In this document: positions 1-9,707 of the stretch, piece by piece | Position numbering within the stretch: position 1 is the first letter of the stretch | Layout of the letters: each line of letters opens with the position of its first letter | Source of the DNA: Mastigias papua | Lineage: Eukaryota > Cnidaria > Scyphozoa > Rhizostomeae > Mastigiidae | Length of the DNA stretch: 64,000 nucleotides | Assembly (NCBI GenBank): GCA_964019165.1 | Contig: OZ025275.1 | Span: 13,363,374-13,427,373, forward strand | Direction of reading: 5' to 3' | Made by a program: the position numbers and the translations under genes | Notes under the pieces: model-generated | What the model saw: the letters and a program-made list of their open reading frames with translations, nothing else | Database searches by the model: none | What the model was told of the DNA's origin: nothing

Positions 1-179
1 GCGATGGCCGTGAAAATTTTTTTCTCGCTGAGTGCCTTATTCAGCATGGCGGTCGTCTTCTCTTCATCCCATCCAAAACTTTCATGGCAGATTTCAGCAA
101 TATTTTCAAAATATCGACCTTTACTTCGGGCTCTTGGAGACTCCGTCACTTCAATTACTTTATCTATATCGTTTTCCAT
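1..179 (-). CDS. Partial coding exon at window edge, unknown protein
   Basis: Reading the minus strand from an ATG at 179 gives an open frame that runs off the window, about 59 residues, beginning MENDIDKVIEVTESPRARSK. It is charged and probably helical (ENIAEICHESFGWDEEKTT follows a little later), and its codon use looks more like protein than do the plus-strand frames over the same bases. I do not recognise the family. Short charged ORFs of this kind also occur in repeated elements, so it could be transposon-associated. The start is chosen because it is the first ATG and the upstream bases are AT-rich non-coding. Seen: the open frame. Inferred: that it is a real exon. Confidence 0.4.
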   Translation of the reverse strand, partial: MENDIDKVIEVTESPRARSKGRYFENIAEICHESFGWDEEKTTAMLNKALSEKKIFTAI

Positions 180-538
180 TCTCAAATCTTGATTTAAGTT
201 AAGAATTTTCGTGAAATGTATGAGCACGGATGAAACACGTCTTCTCTTCTCTCTATACAACAACAACAACATCTTAGTTTATTGCCACTTGTTAGCATGG
301 CCAGCTTTCCCCTACATTCACACCTTTCATACTCATTTTCTGCAACTTCTTGAGGCCAATGTCGACTCGACTTTCGCACCGTTTACGTCAGAGTTTGAAT
401 GTAGCTCAGTTACAAGGATGTTGTCCCCGTTCTTTTAGCAGCAATTTCTTAAGTCGAGGCTATGACATAACCAGTCATCTCTGCCATGACAGTGATCCTA
501 CCACTCTACAACTTTCTAACCTGTCTTCCACTCTCCAT
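180..538. other. Non-coding stretch
   Basis: No exon, promoter motif or repeat that I can support. Short ORFs on both strands have low-complexity or repetitive composition. Confidence 0.4.
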
Positions 539-893
539 GCAGTGCTTATATTTTTGAAGTGTACAGAGCAAATATGGGTGCAGGCGAAGGGAGCTCAACA
601 TTATTTGTAGTAGCAAGGTGTAGAAACTCTGAATCTGTTGTGAGAGATGTTCTTTATGAAAGCACGACGTAGTTGCTGGGCAAGGGGATTCAATCTTGCA
701 TACGTGGAAAGACCGTGCGAACCACCGTTACGACAGCATGTTTCAATGAAAGGAAGAAAGTCTTTCAAATTCTATCACAATTAAAGTGCCTGACGGTGCA
801 ACTCACTTTCGTAATGATCCACCAATACCTACGTTCAATGATAGGGAAAATCTTTCCAGAGATGAAGAGTTGAGAAGACTAGATATCAAAGCA

Positions 894-1136
894 TGTTAAG
901 AATTATGATTATAATGAAGATATGACTCCCGTTTACATTTAACCAGACTGACATTTTATCTATGTTGGTAAGATCACGTGACTCATTTCACTATTGTTTC
1001 CTTTTGTTACCGCGTGACCGCGTGACCGCGTGACGGTTCGTTCGTTAGATCTACTGATTCACATTTTTCATATTGCGATTGTTATGTTACGTTGATGTAG
1101 ATCTGCTTTTTTGCTCCTTTCCTTTCTACTAAATTA
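894..1136 (+). repeat. copia 5' LTR
   Basis: Matches the 3' LTR at 5091-5331 along its length, with small indels. It contains three to four tandem copies of an 8-bp unit (CGCGTGAC, about 1014-1035) that the 3' LTR has only once. The end is set where similarity to the 3' LTR stops and the primer-binding site begins. Confidence 0.9.
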
Positions 1137-1148
1137 GGTTATGGGCCT
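1137..1148 (+). promoter_or_regulatory. Primer-binding site, internal tRNA-iMet type
   Basis: GGTTATGGGCC directly follows the 5' LTR. It is complementary to the anticodon region of initiator tRNA-Met, as in Drosophila copia, which primes from a cleaved half-tRNA rather than from the tRNA 3' end. Seen: the sequence and its position. Known: the copia priming mode. Inferred: that this lineage used it. Confidence 0.75.
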
Positions 1149-1213
1149 AGAGTACGTAGCTGATATCCGGCTACGATTATAATACTCCGAGAAAGTCGCA
1201 GTGCTGGCTGGAA

Positions 1214-1554
1214 ATCTGTTCCAACGTGGAATTTTTATTATTAAATTATTAAATCTTGTTTTTACACGAAACCTATCAGCTGAAAATAAATCTAAAACAA
1301 TGCATGAAAAATCAAAATACACACAATTAAATCTATACACGGACTTGCTGATCTTCCTAGGGGTCGTGCTTAGAGAAGGGTACTAATTTTGCAAGAATTC
1401 CTTCAACCTTTTTTTGACTGTAGTTATATTGGAACAATCTGATTTGCAAGGAGATTTCGTTCCATGTCTTTGCACCAGAATAGAAGAAGTTTCTTTTAGA
1501 GATCTCCAAGTTTTGTCTAGGGGTATCAAGGTCTAATTGATTTCTTGTTCGATA
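1214..1554 (-). mobile_element. LINE 3' fragment nested inside copia
   Basis: On the minus strand, 1554 to about 1366 reads as the C-terminal end of a jockey/CR1-type ORF2, with motifs RNQLDLDTPRQNLEISKRNF and FYSGAKTWNEISLQI, ending at a TAG and followed by a 3' UTR-like stretch down to 1214. GCTGGAA occurs at both borders (1207-1213 and 1555-1561), which looks like a target-site duplication. After it the copia gag frame starts (ATDDIGLKVDKLNPEDYFHW). So a 5'-truncated LINE jumped into the copia leader. Confidence 0.7.
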
Positions 1555-1561
1555 GCTGGAA

Positions 1562-4500
1562 TTGGCCACTGACGACATCGGTTTGAAAGTAGACAAATTA
1601 AACCCAGAGGATTATTTCCATTGGAAATTCCAGAAGGAAATTAGCCTTTGCAGTAAGGATCTCTGGGATATTGTAGATGGAACTGAAACTTTGCCTGGCG
1701 GTGCTAACGATGATAGTGTAGAAAATTCAAAAACTTAAAAAACCTTTCCTTGGCATTGATATGTTTATCTGTGATGTCCAATTTGCAAATTTATGTGAGC
1801 TTGGCAGAAACGGCGAAGGAAGCTTGGGATAACTTGAAAAGACATTTCGAGAAGAAATCCCTGTTTCAAAAGATATATTAGAGGAGAGAATGTTACGCCG
1901 CCCAAATGGAGAAGGGAACGAAAATGATTAACCACATAAATTGCATAAAGACGCTTGCGGAGCATATTGAAGGAGTGGGAGATACTTTGGCTGAGAATGA
2001 TTTAGTGATTATTCTTATGAGTAGTTTACCTGAAGAATATGATTTTTTAATTACGGAACTTGAAACAATTCTAGAAGATTTGCTGACTTGGGGTTTTGTG
2101 CGTGATAGACTAATCTATGGGTATAAAAAGATGCAACGTGGAAGTGCTGGCATTGTAGAAAGTGTTCAAACCCCCAAGACGTACTGCTAAGTCAGAAATT
2201 CACACACCATAAGAAACCATTCGGAGAGAAGAGGTTCAAATGTTATTATTGTGAGAAGACAGAACATTTTGTGAAAAACTGCTATAAAAAAGAAAGCAGA
2301 GGTCATAAAGCTTCAAGATCAAAAACTGCAAACAAAGTTGGAAGTATTGAAAACGAGGATGTAGAAAATCCTGAAATTGCACTGGTTGTAAGTGATAACT
2401 CGTTTGTATGCAAAGAATAACGGATTGATTCAGGGGCTTCTCAGCACATGATACCCAAGAAGAAAGAATTGTACAATTATAGTACAGTTGAAGATCCACT
2501 CAAAAAAAAGCTTGCTGATACCAGTACATTACTGGCACATGGGAAAGCCAGTTCATGTATAATAGTCTATAATGGCACAGAAAAGATCAGTTTAGTCCTC
2601 ACTGATGTTTTATATGTCCCAGAACTGCAAAATATATTATTACCTTTGCCAACAATAATAGAGAAAGGGGTAACCGTACAACTTAAGGGACAGGTCTGTG
2701 AATTGATGATTAACGACAAACGTTATTGTATAGGACATAAGCATGGAAAATTATACAAACTTACATGTGAACCGATACAAGAATCTTGTTTTGAATCATA
2801 TATAGATGGTGTGAATTCTTTGATGCTATGGCACTGTCGTTTTGGACATCTGCCGTTTGATAGCTTCAAACTCCTGGATGAAAATCCATTGTTGATGGTA
2901 TCAAATTCATTGTGAAAGAAGAAGTAAGTCGTGATTGCGAAGGATGTGCAAAAGGAAAAATGCACCTTATGCCATTTCCAAGAAGAAGCCAACATAGAAG
3001 ATATGAAATATTGTGACTCATCCATTCTGATGTGTGGGTCTATTCATGCGACATCACTGGGAGGATCAAGCTACTTCCTAACTTATATTGATAATTTTTG
3101 AGATTTGCCTCTAAAGACGAAAAGTCAATTGCTTGAGAAATTTAAAGAATTCGTGACTTCAGTTGAAAATCAAACAGGGAAGAGAATAAGACACTCAAAT
3201 CCGACAATGGCGGTGAGTACAAGTCTGCAGGATTTATTCACTATTGCAACTCTCGTGGCATAAAGGAGGAATTTACTGTTCCTATAACTCTTGAACAGAA
3301 CGATGTTTCGGAGAGATTGAACAGGACCATTATGGATACAGCGCGTTCAATGCTATACCATGGACAATTGCCATTAAGTTTCCGGGGAGAGGCAGTTTCC
3401 ACATCTGTCTGCTTGAGAAATTTGAGTCCCACTGTGTCGATCGATGGAATGACTCCATATGAGCGTTGGTATGACCAAAAACCAAATGTCAACCATTTAA
3501 GAGTATTCGATTGCAATGCATACGTGTATCTCCCTGATCAAAAGCACAAGAAGCTAGAGGGAAAGTCCTAGTTGGCTGCAAATGGAGCTTCAGATTGGCT
3601 GCAAATGGATCTTCAACTTGAAAAGGAACACTGACAATAGCATCAGTCGATACAAAGCAAGATTGGTTGCTCAAAGGCACACTCAAGAGGCAGGACTTGA
3701 CTACGATGGTGTGTTTGCACCTGTGGCACGATATACGTTTACAAGATCAGTGCTAGCCTTTTCAAATGCATTAGATTTAGAACTTCACCAAATGGATGTT
3801 TAGACGGTCTTTTTAAATGGCGAACTCAACAGCGAAATTTACATGAAGCATTCAGACGGGTATGTAGACAGACGAAGACCAGATATAGTATGCCAGTTGC
3901 AGAAAATCATTTATGAACTAAAGCAATCAGGGAGATGCCGGCATTTGTCCATTGATCAATGTTTGAAAACGCCATGTTACACACGTTGATAACAGTTTTT
4001 CGTAAGCTAAAGGGTCTATCCAGTTTAAATATTCGAAATTATTATTATTATTATTATTTACGCACAGAGTGATGCAGATCCTTGCATTTATTCAAAGTCG
4101 GGTGAGTCAAAATTAATGATTATTGCTTTATATGTTGGTGATTTATTGTTAGCTTCAAATGACATTAACTTCTCGGGAAATGAAAAGAAGGCTCTTCGAA
4201 GAAAATTTGAGATGGAAGATCAAATGGAAGCAGGTTATTGCCTTGGAATACAAACAAGCTTGAGCGAGGAAAGAAGATATTAAGCATAAATCAGAGGTCG
4301 TATTTAGAAACTATGCCGAAAAGGTTCGAAATGACCGATTGTAAACCTGTCGCAACGCCACTTGAACAAGGTAAGAAGTACCAGAAACTTTCCGATGGAT
4401 CACAACCTGTGAAAATCAAAGAGTATCAAGCTGTCATTGGAAGTTTAACGCACGCTGCTCTAGCAACAAGAGCTGATTTATGCTCAGCCGTGGGAGCACT

Positions 4501-5040
4501 TAGTCAATTTATGTTGAATCCAAGTTCATTACGTTACGTTAAAGGAACTCTTGACTATGGATTAAAGTTTGAGGCTTCTAGTTCAAATAGCTGACAACTT
4601 CGAGGTTGCTCTGATGCCGTCTAGGCAGGAGATATCTCCAATAGGAAATCAACTTCGGGTTACCTATTTCAATTTAGAGGTGGAATTGTATCGTAAAGAA
4701 GTAAGCGACAAAATATTGTGTTATCTTCAACAGAGGCAGAATGCCTAGCTTTAACGCTAGCCTCACAAGAAGCAATATGGCTTAGAAGATTGTTATCAAG
4801 TATCAGATTTAGCAATCAGTAGCTATTCATTTATACGAAGACAATCAAGGAGCTATTGAATTGTCAAAAATCAACTCATCGTGTGCGTTCGATACAAGTA
4901 GACATAAAATATCATTTCATCCGTGAAGCTGTGGAGAGAAAAAAAGTTAACACTGTATATTGGCCATCGAATACAATGATTGCTGATATTCTCGCGAAAG
5001 GACTTGCAAAGCAAAGATTTTAAGAATTCCGTAGGAAGAT
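1562..5040 (+). pseudogene. copia gag-pol, multiply broken
   Basis: Domains in order. UBN2-type gag, about 1570-2190 (KLNPEDYFHWKFQKEI; LPEEYDFLITELETIL). A zinc knuckle C-x2-C-x4-H-x4-C at 2241-2282. An aspartic protease DSGAS motif at 2427-2441, just after an in-frame TAA. A GAG-pre-integrase motif LWHCRFGHLPFDSF near 2825. Integrase with SDNGGEYKSAGF near 3198 (in the original frame) and SERLNRTIMDTARSML near 3310. Reverse transcriptase from about 3600 (KWIFNLKRNTD; ARLVAQRHTQEAGLDYDGVF). The catalytic box at 4131 reads YVGD instead of the usual YVDD. RNase H ends with STEAECLALTLASQEAIWLR near 4730 and ADILAKGLAKQRF near 4983. Many stops and frame changes; non-functional. Confidence 0.92.
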
Positions 5041-5077
5041 AGCAGTTGAGACTTCAGCGTGAATTAATATAAGCACT

Positions 5078-5090
5078 AGGAAAGTGGAAG
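5078..5090 (+). promoter_or_regulatory. copia polypurine tract
   Basis: AGGAAAGTGGAAG lies immediately before the 3' LTR, the position of the plus-strand primer. Confidence 0.65.
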
Positions 5091-5331
5091 TGTTAAGAAT
5101 TATGATTATAATGAAGATATGACTCCTGTTTACATTTAATCCCAATGACATTTATCTGCGTGGGTAATATCACGTGACTAAATTCACTGTTGGTTTGTTT
5201 TGTTACAACGTGACGGTTAGTTCGGATCTACTGATTCACGTTTTCATATTGCGATTGCTATGTTATGTAGCTATGTTATGTTAGTATAGATCTGCTATTT
5301 TGCTTTGTTCTTTTCTACTAAACTTCTAATA
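5091..5331 (+). repeat. copia 3' LTR
   Basis: Begins TGTTAAGAATTATG like the 5' LTR and ends before CAGCATGGGC, where the interrupted gene resumes. It differs from the 5' LTR by many substitutions, by having a single CGTGAC unit, and by a local duplication of 'gctatgttatgta', so the insertion is not recent. Confidence 0.9.
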
Positions 5332-5939
5332 CAGCATGGGCAAAAGAGTTCAGCGGAAGAGTTGAGGATGATCCTTTGAACAATTTAGAAATATATTCCA
5401 ATCTCTTGGTTTTTCCAAAGTGTATCAATGAACATGGAATGCTGTTTGAGACAGATCCTAGCATGAGGATAGTATCTTCAACCTTCGAAATAATTTACAA
5501 CGAGCGAGCGTAGCTGTTAGAAAACGATAATGTTTTGTGTTCGGTTCACTGGACTGAATAGCACACTTATTGATCTAAGTATTGCTTTACTAAAACTCAT
5601 TAAAATTATTATCTAGATTTCGATTTTTGCCCTTTTGACAACTACAGTAATTATCATTTACGATTTTGCTCCAGATTTTAAGTCATTTTAATTTTAATAC
5701 ATTCATAACATTGATTTACTGTATAATCTTAGCCTCAGTATTTACCATAATTCATACTATTTAGTGAGATTTACAACTTTAGACATTTGTCTGATTTCAT
5801 TTCATTCATTTTCATTTTTAATTCTTCACTCACAGTTCTTTGGGGCTTCCACTCATATCTACTCGATATAGCAAACTTTCTGTTTATTGAGATCCTCGTT
5901 ACTTAGGCACTGAGCAGAACATTGCCTCTGCACAAATTC

Positions 5940-6046
5940 TTCTCCAGCAACCTTTGGTTAGTCTCTTTTTCACCAGTCATCCGTACTGATACGAAACATG
6001 GCGTCATCCAAAGAACCCTTTGAATTGCTCAAACCTGCACGAATGT
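5940..6046 (+). pseudogene. Truncated duplicate of NOL11 exon 1
   Basis: An ATG at 5998 opens MASSKEPFELLKPARM followed by a stop. The NOL11 first exon at 28451 reads MASFTEPFELLQLAHSR. The upstream bases also match ('ctttggttagtctc...ttcacc...gatacgaaac' against 'tgtttggtttgcctc...ttcacc...gataaaaaac'). No further NOL11 exon follows. With the decayed ORF at 574-5513 it keeps the same gene order as 26160-28579, so both belong to one duplicated block. Confidence 0.8.
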
Positions 6047-6630
6047 AAGGTTGTTGTGGCCAGGCAAGATATCGGGAATCTCCCCGGAGTGACATGTGAA
6101 ATTCATAATTACATTCAATCAGGGGCGATGCTAGAAAATATTCGTGGGGTGTTATGTGTCAAGTTGCAGAGTAGGCAACTTATATTGCACACATTGACAG
6201 TCTTCTTTACATGGCTAGTATGATGTAAAAGAATGATCTTTATATTACTCTTGAGTTAATTGCCATTCGTGATGATTTGAGAAGCCCCAATTGGAGAAAT
6301 TCCTTGGAAGAGTGCTCCACTATGGGAAAATAGCTGAGCACCCGCGTGGGGTAATGAAGAGTGATAACCAGCTCAGCCCAAAAGGAGTCTTGTGAACAGG
6401 AAACTTATCGTAGCGTCCTGTTTTTCTTCACTAATTCCTTTTTCCAATACCACTGCTTAAATTTCCAAGACAAGTTTTAGTGGCCAAGACCATTCTAAAT
6501 CAGACAGTGAATCATCCAGTATAGGCATTTGTAAGATCTAGCTGTTTCGGAGCCATTCAAGGAGTACGTACGCTCTGAAGGAGGGGAGGGGGTATCCAGA
6601 AAAGTGCACGAAATCGTACGAGGAGAGGCA
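6047..6630. other. Intergenic, no supported feature
   Basis: Nothing beyond short chance ORFs; G-rich strings near 6580. Confidence 0.4.
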
Positions 6631-6811
6631 TAGCTGCTAAATGTTTTAGAGCCCTGTCAGGTCTATTTGCTCCTAACCTAATTGACCAATCATCATGCAA
6701 ACTGAGCATAGTCTTAGCATGTGTAGTCAGAGTCCTTCATGCTGATTGGTCAATTAGGTTGGGAGAAAATAGACCTGAGAAGGTTCTCAAACATTTGGCG
6801 GCTCTGCTAGA
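6631..6811. mobile_element. Long-TIR MITE, MULE-like, copy 1
   Basis: A fold-back element. The left arm (TAGCTGCTAAATGTTTTAGA, then CAGGTCTATTTGCTCCTAAC) is the reverse complement of the right arm (GGAGAAAATAGACCTGAG, then CTCAAACATTTGGCGG). Terminal repeats are about 70 bp. Flanks GAGGAGAGG on the left and AAGGAGAGG on the right suggest a 9-bp target duplication, typical of Mutator-like elements. Further copies are at 34830-35018 and 42122-42256. Confidence 0.6.
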
Positions 6812-8140
6812 AGGAGAGGGGGTCTTTTCAACGAGCGTAACTGCGCCAGTATATAGTTTTCAAACGCTATTTACATGCGAGGCATACTAAGTAGATAAAA
6901 CTATCTTTTGGAAATTATCCAGGCAAGATCGTTCTATTCATGAAAACCCTCAATGTAGATTTTTGATTTCTCCATGGATTACGGTTTGGAAACTTTGATA
7001 ATAGCGAGATAAACAATAGATTCAAAATTATCGGCGGGGGCAGTGATGAGTTAAAAGTTGTACGCTTAGGGGGAGGGGCAATTTCAAAACGTACAGAAGG
7101 ATGCAATTGGAGGGGGTCCAAAATCGATGGATAATGAAGGTACATAATTTTCGAATGGCCCCTTCATAAAACTTGAGTCTTACGATATGCAGTTTTTTTT
7201 ACATTTGGCTTGAATACTGACTTTTCTTGAGAGTCTATGAAAAGTACCGAAGGGGATTTGTTCTACACTTTTATTAGGGTTTCCTTGCTTGCATATGTTT
7301 TCATTTTGTTTTAAGAAAATTTAACTAATCAGAAACTTTCTTTAATGCCTATTGTTCTTATTTGTTGAACACACTAGGGCAAAGTAGGATTGCCTTTTTT
7401 CAAGAATATTTAACAACATTGGTACACATTTAAAGCGCAGTGACTGGCGCTCACGATAGAACAGAATTCTTACATTGCAAGAATTCAAAGCCATACTGAT
7501 GAATAAATGACAACAGAGTCTAAAATAGGACCTCTTAACTTCTATGGCAGTACTGATACCGTGTGTAGGAAGCATTGACTATATTTTGCGTAGTTTTCAG
7601 TTTTTTCTTATTGAGATTCTTACAAGATTTTGGTGATAGCACAGTCTCCAAATGATTTGACTAGCACTAGAGGAGAGACTGAAGCACAAGTGTTTAGTTC
7701 ATTTGGTATGGAAAAAGAAACGATAGGGAAATTGCTGCAGGTAATCGCTGTAAAATACAAAAGGATCTCTTGAAAAATAAACCTAGAAATTGACCATTGT
7801 AGCGCCGTCGCTCAATGCCAGAAATGACCCAGTGAATTAGGCACCAAGGTGCATGGAGCATTAATAGCTCCTCTTGTTTAAGAACGACCTTGATAACTTG
7901 CATATTCTAGTAACAAACAACTTTGTATATAGGGACAGTCGTGAAAAATAACACCAAAGCTGCTCTGAATCGCTTCTTTAACAAAATATGCAATTCCAGC
8001 TAGCACACTGAAAGCTATTTTGCGTTACCACCCTTTTGGAGTGCATTGCTTTTGTCCAGCAGGAAAAAAACAAACAACACCGCTTAGTCATTCGTGTTCA
8101 TATGTAGAAACAAGTGAGTTGAGTTTCAAATCAAAATGAA
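6812..8140. other. Intergenic, no supported feature
   Basis: Downstream of the minus-strand secreted-peptide gene. Short ORFs here have no support. Confidence 0.4.
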
Positions 8141-8147
8141 AGGCATA

Positions 8148-8153
8148 TTTATT
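8148..8153 (-). terminator. Poly(A) signal AATAAA of the secreted-peptide gene
   Basis: AATAAA on the minus strand, about 92 bases after the stop codon at 8245, in an AT-rich context. Confidence 0.65.
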
Positions 8154-8244
8154 ATCAGCAAAATGCTAGCTTGAGACTACAAGACAGTATGTCCACTTGC
8201 TTGAAAGTGAGCAGTCCTCTGCGCTTCTTGGAGTGCTTTCTACA

Positions 8245-9481
8245 TTATCCGGAGCGCCTTCTTCTGTATCCGGAACGTCTTCTTGCGGGGCCAGATCGTC
8301 TTCTTGCGGGGCCAGATCGTCTTCTACGGTAACCAGATCGCCTTCTTGCATTCGGATTTACGCCTGAGGAAGAAGATAAATAGCAACAACTCTGTGTAGG
8401 GATTGCACTTCTCGATTGCAGTTAAATGTCACATGCAATATAAAATTGTTCCATCTCAAGAAATCATATGGCCATCCAGAAAGCCATCTAATACTCTGCT
8501 TAGCACGTAAAATTCTAATTTATAAGTATTCTTTCAGAGTAAGAAAAATTCTGAACTAAAAAGATCTCTCATTTTGCATACAACATAAAATCTTGATACC
8601 GAGCTTGCAGCACTTAAAGTAATGTAGCAAGCAATAAGGAAGTGCTTTCTTTGAGATTCGAAAATGCCATTCATTTGTTTAAGTATACAGTTCTAGAATG
8701 TTACCAATAGCTCTTCAGCATATAAATTTAAGCAGACCTTGGCTTCTAGGATCATGAATCTCTTCAAGCGCAACTTCATCAATTGGGTCATCATCGCTAG
8801 TCATCTCGTAGTCTTCGTCTTCATCCTCATTAAGATCTCTTTCCGTGAAGCCATCTTCTCCTTCCTCTGCATTCTCAGGTACTGCAGCCCTTGGATCAGA
8901 GGTGTCAGCTAAAAGGAGAGGTACATAGCGCAAAAGAATTACAATACATCGATCCGAACATACAGTGAAAGTAAAGAAAATTGAAATATCAAATTTTCAC
9001 TTTATCAGCCTACCAGTACATGCCCATTGAATAAGTCTTAGCAGATTTTACATCGAATTTTTAAACGAGAGTTAGTAAAATATGGGATTCTGGCCTTCTG
9101 ATTTGTCCATATGGCAGAAGATTCCCAAATTGGGGATCGCACTATCAGCCAATCAAGATTTGAGTCCTATGCGTTAGCATCCCAATACATGCCCATTGAA
9201 TTGGCTCTCCAGCCTCTAACAAACCCAGCAAGTTATGGGATATGAGTTACGGTATTTGAGAAGAAACTGAAGTTGATACAATTGTAGCTTGATGATGTAT
9301 GCGTGTTTTGGAATATGTAATCATAATAATTTGAACAGCCATGATGTAATCTTGCATTGAAATAAGGTGATAGTAATGCTTAAAAAGACATGTAGAACAT
9401 ACCTTCTAGATTTTTGGCAATTGCCTGGTGCGACCAGATTGCACAAAGGCCAACTAACAAAAGCAGCAGTTTGGTATTCAT
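8245..9481 (-). CDS. Secreted precursor: acidic propiece plus Arg-rich RRSG-repeat tail
   Basis: Three coding exons on the minus strand: 9481-9403, 8908-8738 and 8363-8245. All junctions are GT-AG and both introns are phase 1, giving 122 residues. Residues 1-22 are a classic signal peptide (MNTKLLLLLVGLCAIWSHQA, then IA), with likely cleavage after AIA. Residues 27-83 are a propiece with 24 Asp/Glu and only 3 Arg (for example ERDLNEDEDEDYEMTSDDDP). Residues 84-122 carry 17 Arg and no acidic residue, in repeats such as RRSGYRRRRSG and RRSGPAR. Each part has its own exon. An upstream non-coding exon, TATA box and poly(A) signal complete the gene. The plan (signal, anionic spacer, cationic C-terminus) is that of antimicrobial-peptide precursors such as Hydra arminins, but the tail sequence is unfamiliar. 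Alternatives: a mineral or matrix-binding basic protein, or a hormone precursor cut at RRRR sites. Function is inferred. Confidence 0.85.
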
Positions 9482-9497
9482 GATTTTAGACGCCTTC
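9403..9497 (-). other. Exon 2 of the secreted-peptide gene (start codon exon)
   Basis: The acceptor 'tttgtcttttcag' is at 9500-9498. The exon carries 16 bases of leader, an ATG at 9481 in a good context (A at -3), the signal peptide, and a donor GTATGT at 9402. Confidence 0.85.
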
Positions 9498-9654
9498 CTG
9501 AAAAGACAAATGATAGCAGCCGTTATACACAATAAATATTATTTAGAAACGAAGTAGTTCATAGTAGTTTCATCGCCGCTTATCATAACTAATGCCTAAT
9601 ACCAAAGATGAATTTTAGAATGTCCCCAGTATGTCAGCCTGATGAGTAACTCAC

Positions 9655-9685
9655 CTTTCCTCACTGCTGTCTAGTCCACGAATAA
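9655..9685 (-). other. Non-coding exon 1 of the secreted-peptide gene
   Basis: On the minus strand a strong donor (GGAAAG|GTGAGT, GT at 9654-9653) sits about 55 bases after the TATA box. The transcription start is placed about 30 bases downstream of TATA, near 9685; it is an estimate. Confidence 0.6.
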
Positions 9686-9707
9686 ATCAGGTTGGACATG
9701 GGAGCGC

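Larger units (their letters stand above)
894..5331 (+). mobile_element. Ty1/copia LTR retrotransposon, degenerate, full-length structure
   Basis: Two similar LTRs (894-1136 and 5091-5331) both begin TGTTAAGAATTATG and flank a gag-pol interior in the copia order: gag, protease, integrase, reverse transcriptase, RNase H. It interrupts the decayed orphan gene. The flanking bases (AAGCA on the left, CAGCA on the right) look like a 5-bp target-site duplication with one change, the usual size for copia. The interior carries many stops and shifts, so the element cannot move by itself. A minus-strand LINE tail lies in its leader/gag region (1214-1554), and a short ATT-rich insertion lies in the reverse transcriptase near 3975-4065. 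LTR ends are uncertain by a few bases. Confidence 0.93.
539..5513 (+). pseudogene. Decayed paralogue of the 26160-26699 ORF, split by copia
   Basis: Two segments match the intact ORF at 26160-26699. The 5' part starts at an ATG at 574 (context 'gagcaaatATGGGTGCA', the same as in the intact copy) and reads MGAGEGSSTLFVVARCRNSE, then meets a TAG near 670 and a frameshift. Similarity resumes as IKVPDGATHFRNDPP and ends at DIKA (893). After the copia element the frame continues as AWAKEFSGRVEDDPLNNLEI (from about 5333) and stops at a TAG at 5511-5513, where the intact copy has AWVKEYSGRGENDPMNEMEI. Similarity also extends about 35 bases upstream of the ATG. The copy is dead: internal stop, frameshift, retrotransposon insertion and an early 3' stop. 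The element inserted inside the coding sequence at the codon pair for Ala-Trp. Confidence 0.8.
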
